Shown one piece after another: positions 34,511 through 48,388 of a stretch of 64,000 bases of DNA. The first letter of the stretch is position 1. Every line of letters begins with the position of its first letter. The position numbers were made by a program, and so were the translations under genes. Source of the stretch: Dicyema japonicum (lineage: Eukaryota; Dicyemida; Rhombozoa; Dicyemidae); NCBI GenBank assembly GCA_011109175.1, contig RDEW01000006.1, positions 1,324,133 to 1,388,132 of the forward strand. The letters are read 5' to 3'. The notes below the pieces were generated by a model. It did not search any database, was not told the origin of the DNA, and saw nothing but the letters and a program-made list of their open reading frames with translations.

Positions 34511-37258
34511 GACAATCTCATCCCTTTGTCTGAAGTAATCTCTCAGGAAATAATTAGAAATGCTATTTGATTCTTAATGCGTGTTGTTCTGATGTGTTTC
34601 CTCAATTTTCTTGAACGCCTATTACCGTCATTGTCTATTATTATTAAAAAGCACTTTCACAGAACCAAAGAACGTTACATTAACCAAGGTCCCGTTTGTG
34701 TCATACGTTTCGATTTTGCTTCACTAGGCATCGCCCTCTGCTTTGCGTATCTGTCCGTAGTTCATTTTCTATTAACAAGGAAAATATATATAAATAGAAT
34801 ACATTTCAGAAGCTTGATAAACTAAAACGTTTTTTAGCTTTCTACTACCCTATATCCGTGATACGCTCCTCATACTTGTCCCTAATAAGATCTTTTCTGA
34901 CCTGCCATCGCGTAGGTCCCAACATTTCTTCAAAATTGTTAGAAAGTTTATTACTAAAGAATTAAACACACTCGTCATCTGACTTTTATGAAGATCGAGG
35001 GAACTGTTTATATAAAATATTAAGGACAGGTTTTTCTTCAATGGAGTCTGACTTTTAAATTATTGTCTAAATACGGATTTATAAATATTTATTTAATCAA
35101 TATTTCATTGATTATTGATATAATATATTAAATTGCGTATTGTAACTGATTTTGGTAATGTACGGTTCATCCAAGTTTGATGATTTTAACAACGATTACT
35201 TTGAGGATAATAATGATAGGATTTCACTTACAAATTATTTAAGATCACGTAGACGGGCACTCGGTAATATTTTTGATCAAGTTAACACCAGTCATCTTCT
35301 TCCCACTAACAATCAGAACTCTAACAATATTTTTAATGATAACTTAGTTTAATAAAGTTGAGTTACTAATATATTTAAGGAGTTTTGCAAAATAATTAGT
35401 TTTCATATTGTTAATCCATCTTTTCTTAATATTATTTTTACTTTAATGGAGAATCATCCTACTTGTTCAGATTTCACATAAATTCTTTCAATTTGGTCGA
35501 ACGGAATTTATACATTCATTTCACATTTTCTCTGTTAAACCTTCTGGTTTCCCGATTCCATCTCCATAAGTAGTAAGAAGACAAGGGCTTTCATGAGACT
35601 GATGTTTAGTATAATACAGGTTGCCACCTCAACTTTCTGACCAAGTAATTAATAGTTTTAACAAAAACATAGCCTGTCTCTCAATATTTTATATAATGTG
35701 ATTAATAGAAATGTCTCTTTATAGAATACTCCCAATTTCAAATAATTGACATTATTAACGAATTATAAGCGATTCTATACGTGTCGAAACTCCACGATTC
35801 TCATATTATCTTTCTATCTGTCAGTCTCCAGGACTACTGAGGTCTTCACTGTCCGTTAGTGTTCACTGGTCTCTTTCCAGGACTTTGGAAGATTTTTGCG
35901 TGTCCCAAATTGCTTTCATTAAGGAGTCGAGCGTTTTTCCATCGATTTTCAAGATTTCCTATGTCCCAGGGATGTACGTAAGGATCGGTTTTACGAAAAC
36001 CTATACAACCTGAATAATGGGAAGACTGTCTTTGGATCCATCCTTTCATAAGCTTTTCATAGTCACCGTAGATAACAATTTTCATCTCACAATGTCTTCG
36101 GAGTCCCCGGGAATGGTGTCAAGCTTTATGGTCTTTTTCCAGTTTTCGGTACTGTGTGGTTCTATCCGTTTGATCTTGACGATATAAGTTTTTGTTTTAT
36201 AGATCAATATTAGAGTGACCGAGTCTAAGGAAATTTTCCACTGCTTTATTGAGTTTTTCCCGACAGTCAGTATCGAACATTCTGGTTATGTTAATTCCAA
36301 GAATAGTCTTTAAACTTTGAAATCTTTGCTGAATAGCACAATGCCACCTATAGCACCATACTAAATCAACTTTTGATCTCTCAGTCCTGAAACCACTTTG
36401 GCTTTGGGCCAAGTATCCGTTTACTGGCTTTTAAAACCTAAACCAAAAGACTGATTGACATCCCATAAATATTTCCATTCAATGTTTGATTACTTATTTT
36501 CAATTCTCTTAGATAAAAATTTGATTTATCAGAAAACCAGTGTTAATAGCATTCTCTACGGTTTGTCTTGAAATTTTAATTTCCATAAAGGATAAAGCTT
36601 CTAATTTAAGAGGATTTCAGATATGATCTTAGTTTCGGTTATTGAGATACTATGGAGACTTGGCTATTTAAAGGAAATGTAATGTCCGAGATGCTCCCGG
36701 ATTTGTCTAAACCTTTGGGGTTAATTGTGCCAATGAGGATTAGGCAAGTTTTTGTATATTCTTTCGATTTGAAACTGCTAATATTCTGCATAATTTTCTA
36801 AAACGAAAACTCTCATGTCAGGGATATCGTTCAGTAAGATGTAGGGGATTCCTTCAGTTTTCCAGGCTTTGGAATAGGTATAATATTAAGTTATTCAATT
36901 TTCTAAGAGTTCATGTCTGAGGAGAGATTAAAATAGAGGCAATCGATCTGATCGAAATGTCTCCAAAATACTTTGAAAGAATTCCATGAATAAGACCTTT
37001 TAATAGATTTTATTATTTGTGTACCTAATTCTGGGTAAAAAGATCGACGGTTGTTTTGGATACAAAATTACATAAACGACAGGAATATGCTTTTGAGAAG
37101 TCTTAGTGGCTTACAGAGATGTAATAGTTTATCTTATATTAGATTGATTTTATATGTTTAATAGTCTTCCAAAATATGCTCATGAATTTCATTTGTCCAA
37201 TAGATAATAATGATAGTATATTCTTTAAAATTGTTTAAAATATAAAATTTAGTCTTTA
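34511..37258. other. Segment interrupting RLE-1
   Basis: 2.75 kb of AT-rich sequence with no similarity to the RT that should be here. A 64-codon Asn/Asp-rich frame starts at ATG 35158 (MYGSSKFDDFNNDYFEDNN), followed by an AATAAA at about 35351; it is not recognised. Minus-strand RT debris is at 35846-36900. I found no flanking direct repeat, so deletion plus replacement is as likely as a single insertion. Confidence 0.4.
35846..36900 (-). pseudogene. Degenerate reverse transcriptase
   Basis: Reading leftward: IPIPKPGKTEGIPYILLND (about 36895-36840), QSGFRTERSKVDLVWCYRW and TRMFDTDCREKLNKAVENF (36197-36412). These look like the RT motifs 'PKPGK', 'GFRxxRSxxD' and 'FDxxxREKL'. Further down, VIYGDYEKLMKGW (36085-36046) may be the remains of the catalytic region. 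It is too decayed for assignment to a clade. Confidence 0.5.
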
Positions 37259-38656
37259 ATTTTCCGGCATTTGGAAGTGATAATTCCAGCACTGTTGGAA
37301 GCTAGACTGGAATTAAATTACACTAAATGCGAAATCTACAATTCGGACTTTCAGAAGAAAAGTATTCAAAAGCTTTGTTATGTTTCCACACCCGATGAAG
37401 AACTTATATTCCTCGGATCCCCAATCACCATAAATGCAATGGGTTACTCGGAGAGAGAAAAAAACACTGTTACTCGGAGAGACTCTAAACCGCTTGTGTC
37501 TACTTGACATGCATACAACATTATTCCTCCTGAAAAACAGCATCAACGTACAGAGGCTTGCACATGTCCTGAGGACTGCTCCTTATTTCACCCTGTGTGA
37601 CCAACTCGCACAGATTAACGAGATCTTCCGTACAACAGCGGAACGTATCTTCAACGTCCGGTTCGAGGATTACTCATGGAAACAAGTCACGCTTCCAGTG
37701 AGACTCGGAGGACTTGGATTTCGGAACTTTGTGGACCTTTCTCTCCCTTCATACCTAACATCGCTATTGGCTTGTAACTCCCATGTCAATAAGATTCTAC
37801 ACTCTCTACCTGAATTCTTTATTGACAAGGACGCCGGCCATCTCGTGAGGCATGGAGCCACACTTATCGACTTTCCCTGCCTTTCTCATTTTCTCAGCGG
37901 GGCTTGGACTATGCTATATGCTGGAATTCTTACAAAGATTTGCTAGTATCATCTAGTCAACATCGCCGTGCCTGTTTGTTGTCGGGGGAGTCTTCCGAGA
38001 GTGGTGCCTGGCTCAACACCATTCCCAATGGAGTTCTGGGTACCTTCCTGGATGATGAATGCGTCCGTATTGGGATCTCATTGCGACTGGGATCAAAAGT
38101 CTGTGTTTCATATTTGTGCCGATGCGGAGACCAGATCGAGTGCTTTGGCCTACACCCATTCTCTTGCAGGAAGAGTACAGGCAGATTTCCCAGACAAATG
38201 ACATTGAACGAAGTCATTAGGCGACCATTGGACGCCGCCGGACACCCCTCCATGCTCGAACCGGTCGGTCTTTGCAAGCGGGATGGGAAACGACCAGATG
38301 GGATGACAATCTTCCATTTTGAAGACGGGAAACTTCTTGTCTGGGACGTTACCTCACCGACACGTTTTCCTCTTGCAACCTACTCCAGAGTGCCTCTGGA
38401 GCTTGTTTTGCTGCTGAGAAGGCCGAGAAGATGAAACGGGAAAAGTACGCGGTCCTACGCAAGGATTTTTTTGTTTGTCACTGGCTATTGAGACGTTTGG
38501 TTCCCTTGCGCCTGCGACGCTGGAATTCTTGAGTCGTCTAGGGAATCGGATCGCTACACGAACAGGAGACCCTCGTGAGCGCTGCTGGTTATTTAAGCGA
38601 ATCTCGCTCGCTATCCAGAGAGGGAATAGCCACGCAGTCAAGGCAACCGCTATATA
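37259..38656 (+). pseudogene. RLE-1 late RT, zinc motif and PD-(D/E)XK endonuclease
   Basis: 37271-37507 has LEARLELNYTKCEIYN, and 37434-37946 has TLPVRLGGLGFRNFVDLSLP. 37904-38434 has a C-x-C-x9-H-x3-C cluster (CRCGDQIECFGLHPFSC), then LEPVGLCKRDGKRPDGMT and LLVWDVTSPTRF, the PD...D pattern of a restriction-like endonuclease. The last part, in shifted frames, gives EKYAVL and AIETFGSLAPATLEF, TGDPRERCWLFKRIS and AIQRGNSH, ending at TAA near 38656. It is GC-richer than its surroundings, consistent with a younger insert. Confidence 0.82.
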
Positions 38657-38728
38657 ACCGTTTACTCTTTTCTTTCTTTAAATGATTATATATTTACATT
38701 TACGTCTTTAATTAAACATATTATATAA

Positions 38729-38739
38729 ATAAAGTGTTA
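38729..38739. repeat. Left 11-bp direct repeat (ATAAAGTGTTA)
   Basis: Identical to 40246-40256 and placed exactly at the two edges of the R2-like element; the likely target-site duplication. Confidence 0.6.
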
Positions 38740-40245
38740 CGCAAGTATGTAGCGAGTTAGTAAGAGTCCTAGAGGAACACGAAGGATATAAGTATCTGGG
38801 TGTTACCGAATCTCCAAAGTTCCTTATAATTCCTGAGACAAAGCGACAAATTACTGAAGGCATCCGTAAAAGAGCAGCGTTATTGTGTAAGACGTCTCTA
38901 AATGCAAGGAATTTGTTCCTAGCATTAAATGAGTATGCTGTCTCGCTGCTAAACTACTACATAGGTGTTGTGGAGTTTGAGCCCAAAGAGTATGATGAGA
39001 TGGATGTTATGATCTGTGGAGTACTCAGAGAGAACCATGTCCATGTGCTGGCAGCCAATAAGGAGAGACTATATTTACCCCGTGATAAATTCGGCCGTGG
39101 ACTATGTGGAGTAGTCCAACTAAGTGAGCGTATCCTAATGCGAATGCACGACACCCTGATAGCTGGGTCAAGTGTGTCTGCTAGGAAACACGCCATAATA
39201 ACGACCGAGAAAACACGGGCAACCCACCTAGGCACTATCAGACCTTTTTTGTCTGCTAAGTATGGTGTTGATGATGGTGGGCTAGTAAATGTGAAGGCGC
39301 TGATCGAATTACAATATAATAATTTGATGGAAAAGATCAACTTAAAAAGCCTTCATAAGGTCCTCCTCAGAGCATTGGACAACCCACATGTCGACTTTAA
39401 GTCGTCGACAATATGGCTAAAATACAATGACAACTAACCTCGATCGGAGGCGCTGTACACGTATATGCAAGACCGCAATATCTTTTGTGTCGATCAACAA
39501 ATACATGTCCCCACTGTAAGTCAAGGAGCATGTCGGTTGATCATTTAGCCACTTGATGTGGATCCATGCTCTGTCACGACTATGTGTGGAGGCATAACGA
39601 GGTAGTAAGGAGTCTTCATCTTTTACTATGCAATAAGTATGGTGTTTGCCACACCAGAAAGTTGCGGACTCATAAGGTGCAATCTGTAGTAGAGAACACC
39701 AGGGTCCAAATTAAGGTAGACAGTGTTATCCGTACCTCGGAGCTAGTCAAGCACAATAAACCGGACATTGTGGTACACGATAAGGAGTCTGGCCAAGTCT
39801 TTATCATAGAGGTTGGCATCACGTCTCAAGACCGTTTGCATACTGTGGAGGTGGAGAAAAAAAGGAAGTATGACTTTCTTGCAAACGAGATGGGGCAGAT
39901 GCTTGGTTGCAAGGTCCTCGTTATTCCTATAGTAATGACGTGGGAAGGAATTGCAACAAAGTACCACAAGGGTCATCTGAAGCAGTTGGGTTAGATAGGA
40001 AGCTCCAGGCCTATTTACAGTCCACTGTGTTAAAGCGGACCCTAGAGAGCCTGACACTGGAGTATAGGAGACAGAGCCCTGAGATGCCATATGGGCAGAG
40101 GATTCAATTGGACAAGGCGCTCTCGGATTTGTTTCAGCAACCAGAATCGAACTTGTCTGAGGAGGCTGGCGAACAGACAGGCGAGGAAGGTTGTTGATTA
40201 TTAAATATATTAACTTTTTTATTGTTTGTTAAATAAAGTGGGTAT
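38740..40245 (+). mobile_element. R2-like non-LTR retrotransposon, 5'-truncated
   Basis: 3' part of an RLE-type LINE. 38790-39437 encodes the post-YADD RT region (YKYLGVTES, NARNLFLALNEYAVSLLNYY, RLYLPRDKFGRGLCGVVQL). A CCHC knuckle follows, C-x2-C-x8-H-x4-C (CPHCKSRSMSVDHLAT.C), with one in-frame TGA at 39554-39556. 39566-39994 is the endonuclease: NKPDIVVHDK, VFIIEVGIT, EKKRKYDFLANEM. The tail (LQAYLQSTVLKRTLESLTLE) is in a shifted frame up to 40197. Direct repeats of 11 bp flank it. It is dead on arrival (truncated) and has two frame breaks. Confidence 0.85.
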
Positions 40246-40256
40246 ATAAAGTGTTA
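40246..40256. repeat. Right 11-bp direct repeat (ATAAAGTGTTA)
   Basis: Partner of 38729-38739; the likely target-site duplication of the R2-like element. Confidence 0.6.
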
Positions 40257-40268
40257 TAATGTCAAATT

Positions 40269-40590
40269 TTGGGTAGTGTCAAAATTGGTGAAAAATTTTT
40301 TTTTAATTTTTACGAATTTTACGAAGAGAAAATTTTAGTTTTGGACCAATTTCTCCAAAAAGTATCAGAATTAATTGCATACATTGAGTTATATCCACAC
40401 GTGTCGACTGAATGGGGAATAGTTTTTTCAGTGTCTATATTATTATTAGCACTTTCACGAGAAGCATAATATTTATAGCTCCGCATGTGCAGCAAAAAAT
40501 ATAAGAGAAAGAGTTAGCTTGCTCCAAGCTTTTCTGTCCTTAGCCAGATCCCTCAGTGTCTTATACACTTTAATAAATAAAATATTTTAA
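40269..40590 (+). CDS. Unidentified host gene, 3' part, one 19-nt intron
   Basis: The frame reads EEKILVLDQFLQKVSELIAY, then TEWGIVFS, where a 19-nt GT-AG intron (40431-40449) joins to HFHEKHNIYSSACAAKNIRE, then VSLLQAFLSLARSLSVLYTL and ends INKIF at TAA 40588-40590. Without splicing it would stop at 40469. Upstream the frame meets a TAA at 40257-40259, and no ATG lies in between, so the 5' end is missing or upstream of the R2-like insertion, whose direct repeat ends 12 bases before. The protein looks helical and is not recognised. Its stop lies only 33 bp before the NDR kinase ATG, and AATAAA overlaps the last codons. Confidence 0.5.
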
Positions 40591-40623
40591 ATAAATTCCA
40601 ATTAATTCAAATTTAAAATTAAT

Positions 40624-42092
<1,469 letters not shown>

Positions 42093-42229
42093 TTTTTACT
42101 GAATTAGATTAGGTTTTACTGTAATTATGAACTCAACGTCATATTGCCTGCAAAATATAATTATTAATTGTTAAAATGACGACACTAATTAACTTGTATA
42201 TATAATTGTAGATTTACTATCATGGATAA

Positions 42230-44260
42230 ATGGCCAAATATTTTACTAGGTTGTCTTCGCAGGATATTGATGAATACCCACAATTTGATATTGTTCACAA
42301 ATTACCAAAACTTCCTCTTCCTCAAATTAATTCTACTATAAGTAAATACATTCAAGGATTGGAACCTCTTTTGAACCAAGATGAGTTTAATCAAGTCAAG
42401 AGTTTCGCAGATAATTTTTTAAAATCTCCTAAAATTGGACAAGTAGCATTTTTTCTTCAACAAGAATTCCAAAACACAGAAAACTGGGTAGATAGTTATA
42501 TATTTGTAAGGCAATCAAACTATGGAGAGAACATTTTTATTTAAAAAATAGACAAAGCTTACCTGTAAATTCAAATCCATCGTTAATTTTACCTCCACAA
42601 AATTTTGAAAAAAGGGAAGATTTCATAAAGTTTAATTGTTAGTTATTAAGTTATCTCTGCAAATTTATTATGGGGATTATAGAATTTATAGAAATGCTAA
42701 AAAAGTATATATTTATAATAATGAAAGAGGATTGGTAACTGTAGATAGAGCAAACACAAGAGAGAAGGGACAGCCTCTTTGTATGGATCAGTACAATAAA
42801 TTATTCAAATCATATAGAAAACCAGGAATTTTAATAGACTCCTGTAAAATATATTCTATTTATGAACCCAATCAACACATAGTAATAATTCATAATAATA
42901 ATGTATTATATTATTTATTATAGTTCTACAAAATTAATGTTTATAGGAATTATGAAATAATATCCTTACAAGAACTAATTATGGTGGTATCATCCATAAT
43001 GACTGAGCAAGACGTTGGTCCCCCAATAGGAGTTTTGACTAGTCTAAATAGGGATCAATGGGCTAGCTTGTATGAAATGCTTAGAGATAGTAATAAAATA
43101 TTAAAATTAGATTTAATCAATTCTAATTCAATAAAGGAAATCGAAAAGAGTTTGTTTTTGGTTGGAATTGACGGGGATATTGAAACAAATTATAATTCAG
43201 AAATAGCCAAGCATATGTTGCATGCTTATTCAAACTACAATACGTGCAATAGATGGTTTGACAAAACACTACAGGTTATTTTTAATAATATTTTAGATTA
43301 TTGCATCCTCTAATGGATATTTTGCAATTAATTATGAACATTCTGTCGCTGAGGGATCAGTTTTAATAAAAATGGTAGAGCATATACATAACTACATGTG
43401 GGAATTTATAAATATTTAGGAATCAACTCTGTGTAACTAATATTACATGTGTTTACACTTTGGAAAGATTAACTTGGGATCTTCCAGAGTGGGCAGTAGA
43501 CTCAATAAATAAAGCAATTGAGCAATCTAAAAGAATAAAGGAAATTTTTGATTTTGTTGTATATACTTACGAGGAATATGGGAAAGATAGGATTAAGGAG
43601 TTCAAAATGAGTCCGGATGCTTACATTCAACTTTCATTACAATATGCTTATTATATGTGTGAATTGTGATTAAATTAATAGGACTCATGGAAGGATGGTG
43701 AACACATATGAAAGTGGCTCTACTAGGAGATTTAGACTGGGAAGAGTTGAAAACATTAGATCTGCTACCAGTTCTGCTTTAGAATGGATATTATACCCAA
43801 ATAAAGTTTTTTATATAATATTTGAAGGATTTAACAAAATATAATTTATTTAAATGTGCCATGGAACACCAAGTCATGCTTATGACTGATGCTGTACAAG
43901 GAAAAGGAATTGATTGTCATTTATTGGCAATAGAACAGGCATCCTACAAATTTGGACTGGAAACTGATTTATTTACACACTCTTCCTATAAAATGTTTAT
44001 AAACGACTTTATTCTATCGACTAGTCAAGTTAACATATTTATTGTTTGTAGAATTTAGTATCCGGAGAGGGATTTATGTGTTATGGGCCTGTACAACCTA
44101 ACGGATATGGAGTGTCATACAATCCTCATTCTTCATGTATTATGTTTTGTATTGCTTCTTTTGCTGTTAGATTTGTGTATATTTGTAGAACAACTGTGGT
44201 TTAGCAGAAAATATAAAATTAGCACTAAATGAGATGGGAGCTTTGTGTAGTCTTTATTAA
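42230..44260 (+). CDS. Choline/carnitine acyltransferase, carnitine O-acetyltransferase-like, 11 exons, ~601 aa
   Basis: Transfers short acyl groups between CoA and carnitine in mitochondria or peroxisomes. Ten introns: 42488-42510, 42630-42650, 42705-42727, 42903-42923, 43275-43296, 43398-43419, 43657-43681, 43806-43827, 44029-44051, 44166-44188 (21-25 nt). Conserved blocks in order: [91 protein letters not shown] with the catalytic His, [41 protein letters not shown] and [19 protein letters not shown]. Length is close to human CRAT (626). No clear targeting peptide is seen from ATG 42230. It most resembles CRAT; CROT is the alternative. It starts 137 bp after the kinase stop. Confidence 0.94.
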
Positions 44261-44325
44261 TTATATAACAATTATGTTGTCAAGCAACCAAATTAATTTT
44301 AATATCTAAGCTGGTAATTAAGTTG

Positions 44326-46975
44326 ATGAGTGAACAAGATTCTGTAAATACTGAAGATTTCGCCTATCAATTCGAACAGGTCTGCAATGACGGCTTGTTG
44401 GAGGGTAAATTTTAATATTATCAAGTAAATCATAATCTCTTTTATTCTACACAAGATGACCCAATAATTAATAATGCAGACGTGGTTGATGTCCACCAAA
44501 ATACTTGGTCATTAAAGACGGATGATGGTTCTCCTAATATTTATTAATGAGAATCAATCATAAGTGATGCTGCAACCATGCAGAAAATGTCCAAGAAAAG
44601 TTCATTTAAACAGGATTACGAAATTGTAATATTTTATTAATAAAAAGACACTGGATGACTCACCACATAAACCACCTGTAAATTAGTGACTAATAGTAGA
44701 CTGAATCATCAATGACTAAAAGAGACATTATGAGGGTACAACGAGAGTTAGATAATATTTTGTAATATTAAATGTTATTTAAGAATCAAAAAGAGTTTTG
44801 AGGAGGAAAGACTATGTTCTATACAAAATGATATAAAAAGGGAACGTCAGGATCTCCAAAGATATGCAACCCAAATCCAGGATATTGAAGATGCCATTGA
44901 GTCCAAGAGAATAGAATTGGATAACCTTACATCATGTGACATTGTAGTTTTCTAATTATTAATTAGGATAAACTGAGAGATGAAAATCAACTCATGAAAG
45001 TAAAACTGTCCAAAATGGAGAATATTGAAGATAATGAGGAAACCAAACTCAAAATCCGTAAACTTGAGAGCGCGCACAGACAGTCTATTGTTGAGGAGAA
45101 GACAAAATGTGAAAATTTAGAAAAGGTAATGATTACTTGTGAATAGACACTCAAAACAAAATCAGAACTGTTCAAAAGGAGAGAGGATGAACTAGAAAAA
45201 ACAAATAAGAGTTTAAAGAGTGAATGTCAATCAAGTGCTAATAAAATAAAAGAATTAGAACAAGTCATCGTTTAGTTTATTCCTAGAATATGGAATCCAG
45301 TAGAATTGAGAAAAATTTACTCAAGGAAACTGTTGCCCGTCTTGAACAAGAAAATAAAGATTTTTGGCATAAGATGGAAAAGGATGAAGCAGCAATGGCT
45401 CTAATGATATCACGTGGGCATGATAGTTCACTGTTGGAAGCAAATGTGCATTTTCTTATGGACGAACGACAGAAATTGAACGACAAAATAAACAAATCGA
45501 ACTCTATTAGGGAAAGGGAACTGGAAAAGATAAAAAATTTGGAGTCAACTATTACTAAAAAGGAAGATTCCATCAAATCACTTATGGAAACTAATTCCAG
45601 TAATGAAAAAGAAATATTCAGACTTTCTCAGTCTAATGAGGCATTTAAGAATGAGTTGGAATTAAGTAGATCTCATTACCAAAATCAGATATACGGTATT
45701 CAAATTCAAAATGATGCCGAAAATACAAGCAGGTGGACTGCATTAAAGAAATATTATGAAGAATTATACAGTAGATACCAGATAGAGATGGAAAATAGAA
45801 TGAAAGAAGCAAATGAAAAGCATAACATTGAGTTACAGGTGGAGGAGTTTGATCATTTCAGAGTAAGGAAAATACAATATTACAATTGAGTAAAGAGATT
45901 GGATTGAATCGTAATAAAATGGAACAAGAGGCAATAAGACATGCAAATGACAGAGAATTATTGGTTATTTGCTAGACTCATACTAGATGAGAGAATGGGA
46001 AACTTTAATTCAAAATGAAAAAAATAATAATAATACTTTAATTATGGAGTTTAAAGAAAAAATTGAAGATTTGAAGCAGAAATTGGAAGATGTTACAAAA
46101 CGAGAAATGGAAAAACACGTAAATCTTCAAAACGAAGCAAAGAACCAACAAAAAATAATTTTTGAGTTGGAAAATAAATTGGAAAGAAAAAGCAAAGAAA
46201 TGGAGTTTGGAATAAAAAAAGCCCGTAAAGAGGCAATAGAGGAAGTTAGTAATGATGTAAGCTGTACACGTACTAACATGGAAAAAATAAATATGGTTTA
46301 TTATAATTAACATAGGAAAGGAACACAATTCAACAGTTTCCAGTTTGTTAGACAGTCTGAGGAGACAGGAGACTGAGATTATATCACTTAGGAGTTTATT
46401 AAAGGAATCAAAATCACGTGGAATACCTAACCAAACGAATGAACGGGAAATTAATGAATTAAGCACTCAATGTCTTAGAATGTCAAGAGTTTTGAATAAT
46501 ATGACACATTTGGGATGTCCTCAATTGGAGACATCAAAGGTAAATGTTGGGACAGTCTCCGAACATTTACGGATTATTATTGCAAGACTTGAAGTATTAA
46601 ATGACAAGAGGAATTATAATTTTGCTGTAAAGAGTGGGCAATCCAATATGCAGGTTTATAATATTTAATGTGTAGATTTTGATCAAACAATTATGTCACG
46701 TGTCTTTGAATCTCCTAAATTTGATGTTACCATTAAAGTAATATTTAGGAGAGTCTCAATAAACAAGGCAACATTAAATACACAATCATATTCACGGGCA
46801 CTTAAGGAATTGGAGTTTGAACTCTACAATATTGAGATGGTATGGTTTAATAATCCACGTGTAGTGCTATGGAGGGAGTGGACGTCATTTTAGAAATTTT
46901 AGTCTTCCAGTCAATAGTAAGGAGATTGTGGATGTTTTGGTTGAGCTTAAAGAATGTGTGACTGAGAAATATTAG
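44326..46975 (+). CDS. Large coiled-coil protein, 15 exons, ~776 aa
   Basis: Fourteen introns of 21-25 nt (44405-44425, 44528-44551, 44626-44647, 44678-44699, 44762-44783, 44944-44966, 45126-45146, 45264-45286, 45839-45861, 45964-45986, 46296-46320, 46654-46675, 46726-46748, 46840-46864) give a single 777-codon frame. The first ~120 residues are acidic and low complexity (MSEQDSVNTEDFAY, DDPIINNADVVDVHQ). The rest is almost continuous heptad-like, Glu/Lys/Leu-rich coiled coil (RVQRELDNILIKKSFEEERL, KLRDENQLMKVKLSKMEN, KEKIEDLKQKLEDVTKREM), ending in a shorter non-coiled tail (YGGSGRHFRNFSLPVNSKEI). Centrosomal, ciliary or scaffold proteins look like this, but I cannot name a family. It lies 65 bp after the acyltransferase and 24 bp before the RabGAP gene. 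Confidence 0.85.
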
Positions 46976-46999
46976 TTTTAATAAATATTACTAAGCAAC

Positions 47000-48018
47000 A
47001 TGCCTGTCGATAAGTTTGGCTTTGTAGATTCTAACAATTCCCAATTAGAAATAAAAATAAAACCAAGACTAACAAAACTTAAAGAAATTAAGTATTATGA
47101 TGCTTTCAGTGGAAATATCAAATTTATAGAAAAGGTAGTATTTTAACATATATAGGTTAAACTATGTAGAAGAGGCATTCCTAACTCAATTAGGGATTTT
47201 GTGTGGTCTCGCTTACTAAAAGTTGGACAAATTAGAGAATGTTACTCTGAGGATTATTTTGTTAACCAAATTATATAAAATAGAATAAATTGTGTAATAT
47301 AGAATCCGAATACTCTGACATTATAATGAATGATGTAAAGAGAGAGATTCCTAATCATATTTACTTTCAGAAAGACAAAATAGGGTTTTAGTAATAATAA
47401 TAATAAGACAAATGACTTTGTATTCAATATTGAATGCATTTGCTAATCACAAGCCTGAGGTTGGATATTGTCAAGCACAATGCCCAGTGGGGGCACTTAT
47501 TGTAACTAGATTTCCAGCAGAAAGTGCCTTTTGGATATTCGTGGCCATTTATGATAATATATTAAATGGGTACTATCTACCAAACTTTGTAAATTGTAAT
47601 ATGTATTATAGAGTTATGAATTTAATGACATTAAAACATTATTTGTGTTTGTCAAACATTTTAAAAATATTAACAAAAAGATATTAAATATTAAAGTAAT
47701 AAATATTATAAATTGAGGATAAATTAGATATTGATTTTAATAGTCTTTTTATTGATTGGTTTGATTGCATTTTTATTAGGACTCTACCATGGCCAACATT
47801 ATTGAGAGTCTTAGATATGTTGTTTTGTGAAGGTTTATATATTTATTATTTTAGGAAAAATTGTTTTGTTTAGAACATCACTAACTCTCATTAAAATAGG
47901 AGTCAATAATGGACGACTTGATAATATTGAAAGTGTTTTCTTTGCTTTTAAAAGAATTCCAGTAAATTTACTTAATGAAAATAATTTTATTAAAGAATAT
48001 TTTAATGTTAAAATATAA
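47000..48018 (+). CDS. TBC-domain RabGAP, TBC1D10-like, 7 exons, ~294 aa
   Basis: GTPase-activating protein for Rab GTPases (TBC1D10/EPI64/Whacked type by pattern). Introns: 47135-47155, 47261-47283, 47385-47407, 47589-47611, 47696-47717, 47833-47854 (21-23 nt). The start [13 protein letters not shown] matches the 'DKYGF' opening of TBC1D10 proteins. The TBC domain follows: [20 protein letters not shown], then the arginine finger [11 protein letters not shown], the glutamine finger [54 protein letters not shown] and [20 protein letters not shown]. Both catalytic fingers are present, so activity is expected. It ends soon after the domain and lacks the long C-terminal PDZ-binding tail of vertebrate homologues. 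Last gene of the dense cluster; AATAAA at 46980 of the previous gene lies in the 24-bp gap before its ATG. Confidence 0.94.
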
Positions 48019-48388
48019 TTGTAATACTTTTTCTTATTCCAAATGTTAATCCAATAAAGACATTCCTCATTGAAATTAAGGAAAACCTTATCTCCTTTGA
48101 TATTTCTATGGAATCGTCTTCTATTCAATTCGCAGACTCTTCTAAATCCCTTTCCCTATTCATAAACTCAATTTTTCTCTATAATCTTTATTTGATCGAC
48201 CATATTAAGAAACCCTCTCGAATTCTCTTCTCTTTGATTTTTAAGACCACATGAGCATAAAGTATTTTTTCGTCAAATTGCTCTCCCGTGAATTTCACTA
48301 GCCGTTTGAATTTGCTTAAGTGTAGTGAGTTTGCTATCATTGACTTTTCCGAATTACTGTTAGTGCTATTCTTCTTAGTAATAACCTC

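Larger units (their letters stand above)
33539..38656 (+). mobile_element. RLE-1: retroelement with reverse transcriptase and restriction-like endonuclease, interrupted
   Basis: Ordered fragments of one retroelement polyprotein on the plus strand: N-terminal part (33539-33895), early RT (34044-34510), later RT (37259-37946), zinc motif and endonuclease (37904-38434) and conserved C-terminal segment (38400-38656). The middle of the RT, including the YADD box, is missing, and a 2.75-kb unrelated stretch lies in its place. Frames shift several times, so it is not functional. No terminal repeats were found. Confidence 0.8.

Noticed and set aside
35158-35352. Small Asn-rich gene inside RLE-1
   Set aside because: Composition reflects AT-rich DNA, there is no family similarity and no supporting splice structure; it is mentioned only within the spacer entry.
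37957-38641. Minus-strand frames opposite the RLE-1 endonuclease
   Set aside because: Shadow frames in a GC-richer coding stretch; the plus strand has the CCHC and RPDG motifs.
46262-46320. A 50-60-nt intron in the coiled-coil gene starting at GTAAGC near 46258
   Set aside because: The downstream donor at 46296 with acceptor at 46320 gives a typical 25-nt intron and keeps the frame, leaving the upstream bases coding.
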